A stretch of DNA of 29,185 nucleotides from CAYSFW01 sp050329935 (GCA_050329935.1 JBHJOI010000106.1:1-29185), one strand, 5' to 3'; numbered from the stretch's first letter, positions 14,415-23,620 are shown. A program made the numbers and translations. Notes: generated by a model not told the origin, from the letters alone.

Positions 14415-15299
14415 CTATCGACCGCGAAGCGCCCTGAGCTGCGCCATCAGCGGCGACTCGGAAACACCTTTCGCAACGAACCCGCGACAGCCTTCGGGGA
14501 GCTCCCCGAGTAACGCGGCGGCTTCGTATTCGGTCTCGAATTTCGCGAACACACATGCGCCAGTACCCGTCAGCCGCGCTTTCGCGTGCCGGTCAAGCCA
14601 ATGCATGACGCCATCGACCGTCGGAAACTTCTGCCGCACCAGTGGCTCGAAGACATTTATGCCACCCTCGTCGCGAAAGGCGGCTATTTTCATCGGCGAA
14701 CAATCGCGTGTCAATTCCCGCGCGGCGAATAGTGCCGCGGTCGAGATCTCGACCGGCGGTTTGACCACCAGATACCAGGCCTCCGGATACACGACCGGCG
14801 TCAAACGCTCACCCACGCCCTCGCCCCACGCCGTATGCCCGGCGACAAACACCGGCACATCCGCGCCGAGCGCAAGCGCGAGCCGCGACAACGTTTCCCG
14901 GGGTAATCGACACCCCCACAATTCGTTCAGCACCAGCAATACGGTCGCCGCGTCGGAGCTGCCGCCACCCAAGCCACCACCGAGCGGTAATCGCTTGTTG
15001 AGATGGATCTCGCAGCCGGCGGTCACCCCGGCCTCGGCCTGCAACACGCGCGCCGCGCGTACGGTCAAGTCGTGTGCCTCAGGTACACCCGCGACGTCGG
15101 TCGCTCGCCGCACAGTACCCGAATCGTTGCAGCTAAACGCCAACCGATCGCCGCGATCCAGTATCTGAAACAGGGTTTGCAGCTCGTGGTATCCGTCCGC
15201 GCGCCGCCCGACGATATGGAGAAACAGATTGAGCTTGCCCGGCGCCGCCCACCAGCCGTGATCGAGATCGGACGTAAATCCTCGTTCGATCAGCGCCAT
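14415..15299 (-). CDS. ispE: 4-diphosphocytidyl-2-C-methyl-D-erythritol kinase
   Basis: A 294-residue GHMP kinase of the MEP isoprenoid pathway, phosphorylating CDP-ME on its 2-hydroxyl. The substrate motif APGKLNLFLHIVGRRADGYH lies near the N-terminus, the ATP-binding glycine loop LPLGGGLGGGSSDAAT near residue 105, and the third GHMP motif near the C-terminus as LTGTGACVFAKF. Length is normal. The ATG at 15299 overlaps the end of lolB by 10 bases, indicating translational coupling. Its product feeds the isoprenoid tails of quinones as well as other isoprenoids. tRNA-Gln follows immediately. Confidence 0.97.
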   Translation of the reverse strand: MALIERGFTSDLDHGWWAAPGKLNLFLHIVGRRADGYHELQTLFQILDRGDRLAFSCNDSGTVRRATDVAGVPEAHDLTVRAARVLQAEAGVTAGCEIHLNKRLPLGGGLGGGSSDAATVLLVLNELWGCRLPRETLSRLALALGADVPVFVAGHTAWGEGVGERLTPVVYPEAWYLVVKPPVEISTAALFAARELTRDCSPMKIAAFRDEGGINVFEPLVRQKFPTVDGVMHWLDRHAKARLTGTGACVFAKFETEYEAAALLGELPEGCRGFVAKGVSESPLMAQLRALRGR

Positions 15300-15943
15300 T
15301 CGTTGACCAGCACCTTGACCCTCATTTTTTCACGCTCCAATACCGCAAGCGCGGGGCGCGCCAATGGATCTTCACCCAGAAAGCGCTCGACGGTCATGCT
15401 CCAGCCGCTCTGCTCGAGCTTGACCAGGCGCCCGACGTCGTCGTACTCCTCGCGCCACGCCACTTCGTCGGGATCGGGAATTCCCTTGATCCAATGAAAC
15501 AAACTCCGCACCGGAAACGACCAGCCCAGGTGTGTTTGCATGAGCTCCTCAGGATTGTCGGAACGCAGATCCTTGCCGTCGCCCGTTAGAAGATTCACCT
15601 CGCCCCGATCGCTGACCAACCACGCCACCCGTCGACCCAATGGGTCAAACAATCGGATATCGGAGACCTGACCGTTTTGCTTCCACTCAAGCGAGGCCGA
15701 GAATCCCTCCTCCTCGCGTTGCACGCCGAGTCGCCCCTTGATGTCCCAGGTGTCGATCTTGGCAAGCTGGAGGCGCCGCTGTTCGGAGAGGTCGATCGGT
15801 GCCGGACCTTCGGAGCGAGGCGCGGGGGGCGCCACCGTCGCGCAGCCGAAAATCATCGCCTGCATCACGAGCAGGACTAGCAACCGGAGCACGGCGTTCA
15901 GATGTATGCCCGTTCTGGGCTGGGGGGCTTGAATCGTAGTCAT
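15290..15943 (-). CDS. lolB: Outer-membrane lipoprotein insertion protein LolB
   Basis: A 217-residue lipoprotein. A hydrophobic signal ends in the lipobox-like IFGC (Cys at about residue 34). The mature region has the LolB layout: IDTWDIKGRLGVQREEEGFSA, LEWKQNGQVSDIRLFDPLGR, and a C-terminal RALAVLEREK strand region. LolB receives lipoproteins from LolA and inserts them in the outer membrane. The start is uncertain. ATG 15943 is used; GTG 15892 gives a more usual 17-residue signal, and TTG 16021 would overlap the preceding stop by four bases. None has a strong ribosome site. Position between the TPR gene and ispE is the conserved one. Confidence 0.9.
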   Translation of the reverse strand: MTTIQAPQPRTGIHLNAVLRLLVLLVMQAMIFGCATVAPPAPRSEGPAPIDLSEQRRLQLAKIDTWDIKGRLGVQREEEGFSASLEWKQNGQVSDIRLFDPLGRRVAWLVSDRGEVNLLTGDGKDLRSDNPEELMQTHLGWSFPVRSLFHWIKGIPDPDEVAWREEYDDVGRLVKLEQSGWSMTVERFLGEDPLARPALAVLEREKMRVKVLVNEWR

Positions 15944-16017
15944 GTGCTTATTGTGCCGTCGCGTCAATACCGCGAGCAGCCTCCCTGTGCCCCGCCACGT
16001 CGCGCCAGCAAGTCTTG

Positions 16018-17772
16018 TCAAGGGTTGAAACGTTTTTGCAGATCGAGCAGCCGCTCGTCCTCGGGTGCCTGCTGCAATGCGTTGGTCACCAGCTCACGCG
16101 CCTGATTGGTTTCGCCACGCATCAGCAATACCTCGCCCAGATGCGCCGCGATCTCGGCATCCTGTAGCTTGGCATAGGCTTGGCGCAGGTAGCGCTCCGC
16201 CGACTCGTAGTCCTTGAGCCGATATTTGACCCAGCCCATGCTGTCGAGAATCGCCGGGTCGTCTGGTCGCAATGCCAGCGCCTTTTCGATGTATGCCAGC
16301 GCCTCGTCATAGCGCGTGGTCCGATCCGCGAGCGTGTAGCCGAGGGCATTGAGCGCGGTCGCATTCTCTGGATCCTGGGCGATGATCGCGAGCAAGTCGC
16401 GCTCCAACAGATCGAGACGTTCGATTTTTTCCGCCGTCAACGCGCGGGCATAAAGCAAGTCCGGATTCTCGGCGTAACGTTGCAGCGCCGCGGAATACCA
16501 ATCATAAGCCTCCTGTGCCCGCTCCGCGTCGCGCAGGAGTTGGCCTTCGGCGAGATACAAGCGCACAAGCAGCGCTTCGTCATCGACCTGTTCGCGCAAT
16601 CCGGCGAGATGCTCTCGCGCCTTGTCGATCTGCCCGAGCTTGGCCAGCATGTCGGCGACGCGCGTTTGCGACTCGATGACGTAATCGCCCTCGCGAACCC
16701 GCATGTACCAACCGATCGCCTGGTCATAGCGCGTTTCGTCCTGCGCGATCCGCCCCAGGTAGTAGGCCGCCTCGTTCGAATACCGCGCCGATTCGAGCAG
16801 TTTCTCGAGGCGCTCGCGCGCTTGTGCATTCTGCTTCTGTTCGAGCAACAACAGTGCGACGCTGTATTCGAGATCAGGATTGTCCGGAAAATCCGCAAGC
16901 ATCTTCTCGAACGCGACGAGCGCCTTGTCGTAGCGCCCGGCCTGGACCAACAATCTGGCGTAACTGGTACGCAGACCCTCGTCATCGGGCTTTTCGCGCA
17001 CCAACTGCTCCATATCGGCAATCGCTTCGTCGGCCTTGTCACTGGTCGCCATTAGCCGATTGCGCAACACCCGCGTCGGCACATCACCCGGCGCCAAGCG
17101 AAGTGCTTCCTCCGCGGCCGCCAACGCGCCGGCCTTTTCGTCCGTCGTTGCCGCGAGTTCCGCGTAAACCCGGTGCGCCCGTGGCACGTCCGCGTAACGC
17201 TCGCGCAACAACTGCATCACCTTGAGTTCGGCCGCGGTGACGGTGTCCTGCCCGAACAGGAGACCCAACTGGGTAAACGCGATTTCGTGGTCTTTCGGGC
17301 CGTGCTCGATCACCTTGACCAGATGCTCCACCGCAGCCTCGGGCCGGTCCAGACGCACGAGCAACAGTCCAACCGCCTGTCGCGCCTCGATGTTGTCGGG
17401 TTCGAGATCCAGCCACCGTTCCGTCACTTGTAGCGCCAGCGGGTAGTCTTTGGCATACAACGCGATGCGTGCCGTTCGGGCGGCCACCGCAGGATCGTTG
17501 CTGAGCGCACTGGCGTTGCCGTAGTGCTCGATCGCCTGCTCCAACTGCCCGGTTACACCCGCGATCTCGCCCGCCAGCAATTCGAACACCAGATCGGCGC
17601 GCAGTTGTGCGGCGTCCGAAAGACCGGTCTTGGCAATTTCGTAACGCTGGACCTCGAGCGGAACCGCCGAGGAAGCGCGGTGACCGGACGTGTTCGTCGC
17701 GGCGCAGGCCATCAATCCGACCAGCGTGACCGGAACAAGCAACAGCAGGCGCGTTTTCAAACGCATTATCAT
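16018..17772 (-). CDS. TPR-repeat lipoprotein upstream of lolB
   Basis: A 584-residue protein with a lipoprotein signal (LVGLMAC, Cys23) and then almost wholly tetratricopeptide repeats. Clear units include ALNALGYTLADRTTRYDEAL, AILDSMGWVKYRLKDYESA and EAAYYLGRIAQDETRYDQAI. The residue after Cys is Ala, not Asp, so outer-membrane sorting is expected. A homologue sits in the same place next to lolB and hemA in Pseudomonas; its function is not established. It probably scaffolds a periplasmic or envelope complex. The ATG at 17772 has GAAGG six bases upstream; ATG 17766 is an alternative. It diverges from hemA across 195 bases. Confidence 0.86.
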   Translation of the reverse strand: MIMRLKTRLLLLVPVTLVGLMACAATNTSGHRASSAVPLEVQRYEIAKTGLSDAAQLRADLVFELLAGEIAGVTGQLEQAIEHYGNASALSNDPAVAARTARIALYAKDYPLALQVTERWLDLEPDNIEARQAVGLLLVRLDRPEAAVEHLVKVIEHGPKDHEIAFTQLGLLFGQDTVTAAELKVMQLLRERYADVPRAHRVYAELAATTDEKAGALAAAEEALRLAPGDVPTRVLRNRLMATSDKADEAIADMEQLVREKPDDEGLRTSYARLLVQAGRYDKALVAFEKMLADFPDNPDLEYSVALLLLEQKQNAQARERLEKLLESARYSNEAAYYLGRIAQDETRYDQAIGWYMRVREGDYVIESQTRVADMLAKLGQIDKAREHLAGLREQVDDEALLVRLYLAEGQLLRDAERAQEAYDWYSAALQRYAENPDLLYARALTAEKIERLDLLERDLLAIIAQDPENATALNALGYTLADRTTRYDEALAYIEKALALRPDDPAILDSMGWVKYRLKDYESAERYLRQAYAKLQDAEIAAHLGEVLLMRGETNQARELVTNALQQAPEDERLLDLQKRFNP

Positions 17773-17967
17773 AGTAATCCTTCGATTGACGGATACCGCA
17801 GGGTAGCAAATTTCGCGCGGTCAGCCTGTGGGGTATTATCACATTTCAACCAACGCATAAACCTCCGCGCTAGTTTCCCGCAGTTCAGGTGCCGACCGCG
17901 AGTGTGCTTGTCACCCACCGGGTTGTTCAAAGACAATGCTGTGCTTTTGAGAGCTTAAAACCGCCAC

Positions 17968-19248
17968 ATGTCGTTGCTCACGCTAGGCATCAACCACGTC
18001 ACCGCGCCGGTGGAGGTTCGCGAGCGAGTCACGTTCGCGTCGGAACACCTCCCCGCGACGTTGGCGCAGCTGCTCGAGCTTCCCGGCGTCGACGAGGTGT
18101 CGGTGCTGTCGACCTGCAATCGGACCGAGGTCTTGTGTTGGCAACAGGGTCAATCCGGAGAGCTGCAGCTACCGGAATGGCTATCGCGGCGCCATCGATT
18201 CGACCCAGATCACCTTCGCCCCTATCTTTATCTTTATCGCGATAGCGAGGCCGTGCGCCACACTCTGCGGGTCGCTTGCGGACTCGACTCGATGGTACTT
18301 GGCGAGCCTCAGATCCTCGGCCAACTCAAGGCGGCCTACCAGCACGCCCTCGAGAACCACAGCCTGGGGCGGTACCTGAGCCGCTTGTTCCAACACACGT
18401 TTGCCGCGGCCAAGCAAGTCCGCACCGAAACCGCGATCGGCTCCAGCCCGGTTTCGGTCGCGTTCGCGGCGGTCCGTCTCGCGGAGCAGATATTTGGCGA
18501 TCTGCAACCCTATACCGCGCTGCTGATCGGTGCCGGCGAGACGATCGAGCTCGCCGCGCGCCACCTGATCCGCAAGAAAATCGGCCGCATGATCATTGCC
18601 AATCGCACGCTTGAGCGCGCCGAAATGCTGGCTGAGCAGTTCGGCGCCAACGCCCTCGCGCTGCCCGACCTGCCCGATGTGCTGCCGCAAGCCGATATCG
18701 TGATTTCCTCCACCGCCAGCCCACTCCCGATCCTCGGCAAGGGCATGGTGGAACGCGCGCTCAAGGCGCGGAAACGCCGGCCGATCTTCATGGTCGATAT
18801 CGCCGTGCCCCGGGATATCGAACCCGAGGTCGGCAACCTCGACGATATCTACCTCTACACTGTGGACAACCTCCACGACGTGATCCAGGAGAATCTGGAA
18901 TCCCGCCGCGAGGCTGCTCGGCAGGCCGAGGAGCTGATTGATGTGCAGGTCGAGTCGTTCATGTGCTGGCTGGAAAGCCAGGATGCCGTGCATACAATCC
19001 GCGCCTACCGCGACAAAGGCGCCGCGACCCGCGATCGCGTGTTACGCGAAGCGCGACGGCAACTCCAGATCGGTAAACCGGCCGAGGACGTCATGCATTA
19101 CCTCGCGAACACGCTGACCAACAAACTGCTGCACGACGCGACCAGCGCACTCAACGAAGCGGCACGCGGCGGCCGCCACGAGCTGCTCGAGGCGGCCAAG
19201 GAAATCTTCAAGCTCAATGGCAACAACGACGGAAACAGCGCCACGTGA
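17968..19248 (+). CDS. hemA: Glutamyl-tRNA reductase
   Basis: A 426-residue enzyme reducing glutamyl-tRNA(Glu) to glutamate-1-semialdehyde, the first committed step of C5-pathway tetrapyrrole synthesis. The catalytic Cys50 lies in LSTCNRTEV, GLDSMVLGEPQILGQ is the family signature, LLIGAGETIELAARHL binds NADPH, and the C-terminal helical dimerisation domain ends near NKLLHDATSALNEAA. The 195-base gap upstream has a TATTAT (17834-17839) that could be a -10, and only a weak GAGAGC ribosome site. It overlaps prfA by four bases, as in many gammaproteobacteria. Haem demand of anaerobic respiration fits the lifestyle suggested by the left end. Confidence 0.98.
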   Translation: MSLLTLGINHVTAPVEVRERVTFASEHLPATLAQLLELPGVDEVSVLSTCNRTEVLCWQQGQSGELQLPEWLSRRHRFDPDHLRPYLYLYRDSEAVRHTLRVACGLDSMVLGEPQILGQLKAAYQHALENHSLGRYLSRLFQHTFAAAKQVRTETAIGSSPVSVAFAAVRLAEQIFGDLQPYTALLIGAGETIELAARHLIRKKIGRMIIANRTLERAEMLAEQFGANALALPDLPDVLPQADIVISSTASPLPILGKGMVERALKARKRRPIFMVDIAVPRDIEPEVGNLDDIYLYTVDNLHDVIQENLESRREAARQAEELIDVQVESFMCWLESQDAVHTIRAYRDKGAATRDRVLREARRQLQIGKPAEDVMHYLANTLTNKLLHDATSALNEAARGGRHELLEAAKEIFKLNGNNDGNSAT

Positions 19249-20333
19249 AACCCACCATCCTGCGCAAACTGGAAGGCCTCAAGGAACGCTTCGAGGAAAT
19301 CACCGCGCTACTCGCCGAGCCCGACGCGACCAATGACCAGAATCGGTTCCGTACCCTGTCCCAGGAGTACAGCAAGCTCGAACCGGTGGTGCGGACGTTC
19401 AACGACTACGAGCGCGCACTGATCGACCGCACCGCCGCCGAGGAGATGCTGCAGGAAAGCGACCCGGAATTGCGCGCGATGGCGCAAGAGGAACGCGCGA
19501 CCCTGGTGGACCGTCTCGACTCGCTGGAACAGACGCTGCAACGCAGCCTCCTGCCCGCCGACCCACACGACCAGAGCAACGTGTTTCTCGAAATCCGCGC
19601 CGGCACCGGCGGCGATGAGGCGGCGATTTTCGCCGGCGACCTGTTCAAGCTTTATTCGCGCTACGCCGAACGCCGCGGTTGGCAAATCGAGTTGCTGAGC
19701 GAGAGCGAGGGCGAGCACGGCGGCTACAAGGAGGTGATCAGTCGCGTGATCGGTTTTGGCGCGTTTTCCCGACTGAAATTCGAATCGGGCGCGCACCGCG
19801 TACAGCGCGTGCCGGAAACCGAAGCCCAGGGGCGCATCCATACCTCGGCCGCGACCGTCGCCATCCTGCCCGAGATCGATGAGGTCGAAGGCGTCGAGAT
19901 CAATCCGGCCGACCTCAAGGTCGATACCTACCGCGCCTCCGGTGCCGGTGGCCAGCACGTCAACAAAACCGAGTCCGCGATCCGCATCACCCATCTGCCC
20001 ACCGGGATCGTGGTCGAGTGTCAGGACGAGCGCTCGCAACACAAAAATCGCGCCCGCGCGATGTCGCTGCTACGCGCGCGCATGCTGGAAGCCGAGCAGC
20101 GCAAGCAAAGCGACGCCGAAAGCGCGCTACGCAAGAGCCTGGTTGGCTCGGGTGACCGCTCGGAGCGGATCCGCACCTACAACTTCCCGCAAGGCAGAAT
20201 CACCGATCACCGCATCAATCTCACGCTCTACCGGCTCGAAGACGTTCTCCAGGGCGACCTCGATCAAGTGATCGATCCGCTGCTGCACGAATACCAGGCC
20301 GAGCAACTGGCGGCGTTGGCGAACCAGGAGTGA
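19245..20333 (+). CDS. prfA: Peptide chain release factor 1
   Basis: A 362-residue class I release factor for UAA and UAG. The codon-recognition tripeptide region is P190-E191-T192 (PxT, in RVPETEAQGRIHTSA), and the catalytic GGQ is at 235-237 in ASGAGGQHVNKTESAI. An N-terminal coiled domain and the C-terminal RITDHRINLTLYRLEDVL are normal. The GTG start overlaps the hemA TGA (GTGA), a classical coupled junction. Its Gln is methylated by PrmC, encoded directly downstream. Confidence 0.98.
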   Translation: MKPTILRKLEGLKERFEEITALLAEPDATNDQNRFRTLSQEYSKLEPVVRTFNDYERALIDRTAAEEMLQESDPELRAMAQEERATLVDRLDSLEQTLQRSLLPADPHDQSNVFLEIRAGTGGDEAAIFAGDLFKLYSRYAERRGWQIELLSESEGEHGGYKEVISRVIGFGAFSRLKFESGAHRVQRVPETEAQGRIHTSAATVAILPEIDEVEGVEINPADLKVDTYRASGAGGQHVNKTESAIRITHLPTGIVVECQDERSQHKNRARAMSLLRARMLEAEQRKQSDAESALRKSLVGSGDRSERIRTYNFPQGRITDHRINLTLYRLEDVLQGDLDQVIDPLLHEYQAEQLAALANQE

Positions 20334-20397
20334 GGGCGCCACCCGTCGTCGCGTGGGATCAACCAGCGCCGGCCTCACCCCGCCGGAACGAGATACC

Positions 20398-21264
20398 GTG
20401 ACACTCACCCTGGGCACGGCAGTGCGCAACGCCACGCTGTTGCTCTCGGCGCATACCGAGGCAGCGCGTCTCGAAGCCGAGGTCTTGCTCGCCCATGTCC
20501 TGCAACGCCCGCGCGGCTACTTGTACGCCTGGCCCGAACACGCGCTCGGCAAACGCGAACAATCGGCCTACGACACATTGCTGAAGCGTCGCATCGCGGG
20601 CGAACCGATCGCCTACCTGGTCGGTCAGCGGGAGTTTTGGTCGCTCACGCTGGCGGTATCGCCGGCGGTCTTGATCCCACGACCGGATACCGAGTTGTTG
20701 GTGGAGCTCGCACTGGGACGCCTGCCAGCGGGAGACTGCGCCGAAGTCGCGGACCTCGGCACCGGCAGTGGCGCGATCGCATTAGCGCTCGCGCACACGG
20801 CACCACGCTGGCGGATCACCGCGACCGACCGCTGCGAGCAGGCGTTGAAAATCGCCGAATTCAACGCCAAGCGCCTCGGCCTCGGCAACGTCACATTCCA
20901 CTGCGGCGACTGGTGCGCCGCGTTACCTGGCAACCGTTACGATTTGATTCTCAGCAACCCGCCCTACCTCGCGGTCGACGACCCGCATTTGCGCCACGCG
21001 GGCTTGCCATTCGAACCACGTGCCGCGTTGGTCGCCGGCGAAGATGGACTGGACGCACTGCGCCGGATCTGTGCTTGCGCGCGCGCGCATCTCAACCCGG
21101 GCGGTTGGCTGATCCTCGAACACGGCTATACCCAAGCGCCAGCAGTCCGCGAGTTGCTGACGACGCACGCCTATACCGGCATCGAGTCCCACCGCGATTG
21201 GGCTGGCCAACCGCGTGCTACAATTGGACGCAGATCACCTGAAGCCGCTACGGAAGCAGCATGA
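20398..21264 (+). CDS. prmC: Release factor glutamine methyltransferase
   Basis: A 288-residue SAM-dependent enzyme that N5-methylates the GGQ glutamine of RF1 and RF2. The N-terminal helical substrate domain is followed by LVGQREFWSLTLAVSPAVLIPRPDTE (in two adjoining parts), the SAM loop DLGTGSGAIALALA, and the active-site NPPY at residues 187-190. The GTG at 20398 (MTLTLGTAVRNATLLL) aligns with the family start; a GTG at 20353 would add 15 atypical residues. It lies 64 bases after prfA and overlaps yceH by four bases. The last residues (RRSPEAATEAA) look like a non-conserved tail. Confidence 0.97.
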   Translation: MTLTLGTAVRNATLLLSAHTEAARLEAEVLLAHVLQRPRGYLYAWPEHALGKREQSAYDTLLKRRIAGEPIAYLVGQREFWSLTLAVSPAVLIPRPDTELLVELALGRLPAGDCAEVADLGTGSGAIALALAHTAPRWRITATDRCEQALKIAEFNAKRLGLGNVTFHCGDWCAALPGNRYDLILSNPPYLAVDDPHLRHAGLPFEPRAALVAGEDGLDALRRICACARAHLNPGGWLILEHGYTQAPAVRELLTTHAYTGIESHRDWAGQPRATIGRRSPEAATEAA

Positions 21265-21881
21265 CGCTCAGCCCCTTATCCGACTTTGACGCCTATGTGC
21301 TCGGGGTGCTACTCGAACTGGAACTCGTATCCGGCACCCCTTCGCCATTAGCGCTCACCGCGCTGCGTGACGGCTGTCACCGCCACGACCAGCTCGGCGT
21401 GCGGTCGCCAGACGACGCCAACCTAGACGCGGCCATGGAGACCTTGCTCGCGCACAACTTAATCACCACCCGCGCGGATGCGTCGGCGGGCGCCACCCTG
21501 TACAAGAGCCAGATTACCGCCCGTTTCGGCTTCGACCTCGCGCAACTCGCGGCGCTGAGTCTACTCCTGCGCGGCGGTCCACAATCCGCGCAAGAACTGG
21601 CTGCCAATGGCCAATATCTGTATCCCTTCAGCGATCCCGAATCGGTCACCGCGACGCTGGAATCACTGCGCGACCACCCCGCAGGGCCGTTCGTCGAACG
21701 CGATGACTGCCCTGACTCGGTGGCCGCGCGTTACCGTCACGCGTTTTCGCGCAGCGAAGGCCTTCCAGCGGCGCCCCGCGCATCGACAGCAAACGCCGGA
21801 GCACCGACGGAAATCAGCGATGACCTTGAGCATAAACTCGGAGAACTCGATCGCATCATCCGCGACCTCGTGCCAAAATGA
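21261..21881 (+). CDS. yceH: DUF480/YceH-family protein with tandem winged helices
   Basis: A 206-residue protein with two winged-helix-like halves. The first covers about residues 5-85 (VLGVLLELELVSG, then a short basic helix region). The second starts near LLLRGGPQSAQELAANGQYLYPF, the segment most diagnostic of YceH. The C-terminus is a coiled, charged helix (DDLEHKLGELDRIIRDLV). The biochemical role of YceH is not known; the folds suggest nucleic-acid binding. The ATG overlaps the prmC stop (ATGA), so it is in the hemA-prfA-prmC transcription unit. Confidence 0.85.
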   Translation: MTLSPLSDFDAYVLGVLLELELVSGTPSPLALTALRDGCHRHDQLGVRSPDDANLDAAMETLLAHNLITTRADASAGATLYKSQITARFGFDLAQLAALSLLLRGGPQSAQELAANGQYLYPFSDPESVTATLESLRDHPAGPFVERDDCPDSVAARYRHAFSRSEGLPAAPRASTANAGAPTEISDDLEHKLGELDRIIRDLVPK

Positions 21882-21937
21882 CCCTGACACGTGCCTGGAA
21901 TTGCAAATTCGCGCGAACCGTTTAGGCTTATGTCGGT

Positions 21938-22357
21938 ATGAGCGAAGTGAAAATCGAGATCCTGCTGAAGCGTCGCGTCGTCGGACTCCGCGCGCCGTGC
22001 GATCCCGACTATCGCGCCCACGCGGCCGCCCACCTGCTGAGCGAAACCCACGGCATCCATCTGATCGAACTGGTCGGCGAATACCAGATTGAAGTCGGCT
22101 ACAACCTATTCGTCGTCACGCTCGAGCAGATCGAAACCGCTCTTTCCGAAGTGGGCTTTCACCTCGACAACAGCCTGTATTACAAACTCAAACGCGCACT
22201 CTACTACTACACCGAAGCCAACGAACGCAGCAATCTGGGCCTGGAACGACTGACGTGCTCGCAAAACTGCGCACGCAGAATCTTCGCCTCGCGCTACGAA
22301 CACATCGAGCACGGATGTCGGGATAACCGCCCGGATCACCTGCGTCGCTATCTCTAA
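21938..22357 (+). CDS. Small protein of unknown function, ferredoxin-like fold probable
   Basis: A 139-residue cytosolic protein. Residues 3-75 read as a beta-alpha-beta pattern like an HMA or ferredoxin-like domain (VKIEILLKRRVVGL, helix, GIHLIELVGEYQIEVGYNLFVV, helix). A well-defined signature follows, GFHLDNSLYYKLKRALYYYT, then EANERSNLGLERL and a CSQNC pair at about residues 107-111. The aromatic-rich helix and paired cysteines suggest metal or nucleotide binding, but I do not know the function. It lies 56 bases after yceH and 19 before rsmA, all rightward, so it is probably cotranscribed. The ribosome site is weak. Confidence 0.72.
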   Translation: MSEVKIEILLKRRVVGLRAPCDPDYRAHAAAHLLSETHGIHLIELVGEYQIEVGYNLFVVTLEQIETALSEVGFHLDNSLYYKLKRALYYYTEANERSNLGLERLTCSQNCARRIFASRYEHIEHGCRDNRPDHLRRYL

Positions 22358-22376
22358 CGCCGGCCGTACCGCGTTC

Positions 22377-23171
22377 GTGCAACCTCATCGCCCGCGCAAG
22401 CGTTTCGGCCAAAACTTTCTGCACGACCCACGCATACTCGATCAGATCGTCGCCGCGATCGCGCCGCGCGCGGATGATGCGATGGTCGAGATCGGACCGG
22501 GTCAAGGCGCGCTGACCTGGCGTCTGTTGCGACATCTGGCTCGGCTGACGGTCGTCGAAATTGATCGCGATCTAGTCGCCGCGTTACGCGCCGCGCCGGA
22601 AGGGGCCGACCGGCTCGACGTTCGCGAAGCCGATGCGCTGCGATTCGACTTCGCCGCGCTCGACACCGATACGCGACCACTGCGGGTAGTCGGCAATCTT
22701 CCCTACAACATCTCGACGCCATTGCTGTTTCATCTACTCGAAGCCGCCGCCAGCATCCAGGACATGCATTTTTTATTGCAGCGCGAAGTCGTGGACCGGC
22801 TCGCCGCGGCCCCGGGCAGCGCGCATTACGGCCGCCTCAGCGTGATGGTGCAGTATCGCTGCACGGTCGAGAAACTGTTCGAGGTCGGACCGGGGGCATT
22901 CAAACCCGCGCCAAAGGTCCATTCGGCCATCGTGCGCCTACGGCCGCGCCCGAGGCCGGTGATCGAGGCACTCGATACCGCGCTGTTGGCCCAAGTGGTT
23001 CGCCAGGCCTTCTCCCAGCGGCGCAAGATACTCAGCGGCAGTTTGCGCGGGCTGGCGGAGGCCACGGATTTTGCGGCCGCGAGTATCGATCCGGGATTAC
23101 GTCCCGAGCGACTGGAGATTACAGAATTTGTGCGATTGAGTAACAATATCGCGGCAAGAAACGGCCGCTGA
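22377..23171 (+). CDS. rsmA: 16S rRNA dimethyltransferase RsmA (KsgA)
   Basis: A 264-residue SAM-dependent enzyme that dimethylates the two adjacent adenines of helix 45 in 16S rRNA late in 30S assembly. Motifs are RKRFGQNFLHDP at the N-terminus, VEIGPGQGALTWRLL (motif I), VVEIDRDLVAAL (motif II) and the catalytic NLPYNIS (motif IV). The C-terminal domain contains FSQRRKILSGSLRGL. The start is GTG 22377. In E. coli the order is pdxA-rsmA-apaG-apaH; here pdxA is replaced on the left by prmC-yceH and the small unknown gene, while apaG and apaH follow as usual. Confidence 0.98.
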   Translation: MQPHRPRKRFGQNFLHDPRILDQIVAAIAPRADDAMVEIGPGQGALTWRLLRHLARLTVVEIDRDLVAALRAAPEGADRLDVREADALRFDFAALDTDTRPLRVVGNLPYNISTPLLFHLLEAAASIQDMHFLLQREVVDRLAAAPGSAHYGRLSVMVQYRCTVEKLFEVGPGAFKPAPKVHSAIVRLRPRPRPVIEALDTALLAQVVRQAFSQRRKILSGSLRGLAEATDFAAASIDPGLRPERLEITEFVRLSNNIAARNGR

Positions 23172-23236
23172 ACTTACCTTCCGTCGGTATTTTTTACATA
23201 CTCTACGCAGTGCTCAACCAACCCGGTCGAAACGAT

Positions 23237-23620
23237 ATGCAAGAAAAACTGCCCCACGAGATCGCCGTGCGTGTGGATACGGCCTACCTCTCCACCGAAT
23301 CCGACCCGGATTGCCATCGCTACATCTTCGCCTACACCGTGACCATCGAAAATCGGGGCGATCTACCCGCGAAACTCCTGACAAGGCATTGGGTGATCAC
23401 CGATGCGAACGGTAAAGTGCAGGAAGTGCGCGGTGCCGGCGTCGTTGGTGAACAACCCTACCTCAAGCCGGGCGAAGGATTTCAATACACCAGCGGAACG
23501 ATGCTGGAAACACCCTACGGCGTAATGCAGGGCAGCTACCAGATGGTGGCTGACAACGGTGAGAGTTTCGACGCCGAAATCAGTCCGTTCACCCTTTGCG
23601 TGCCGCAGAAGCTGCATTGA
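23237..23620 (+). CDS. apaG: ApaG protein
   Basis: A 127-residue beta-sandwich protein of the ApaG/FBXO3 family. Motifs include FAYTVTIENRGDLPAKLLTR, HWVITDANGKVQEVRGAGVVG, and QYTSGTMLETPYGVMQGSY with the conserved GxMxGxY region. ApaG proteins bind pyrophosphate-type ligands and metal ions; the cellular role is unsettled, though the constant pairing with apaH points to nucleotide signalling. ATG 23237 gives the normal family length; a GTG at 23210 would add nine residues. It lies 65 bases after rsmA, with a short T-rich stretch between. Confidence 0.96.
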   Translation: MQEKLPHEIAVRVDTAYLSTESDPDCHRYIFAYTVTIENRGDLPAKLLTRHWVITDANGKVQEVRGAGVVGEQPYLKPGEGFQYTSGTMLETPYGVMQGSYQMVADNGESFDAEISPFTLCVPQKLH

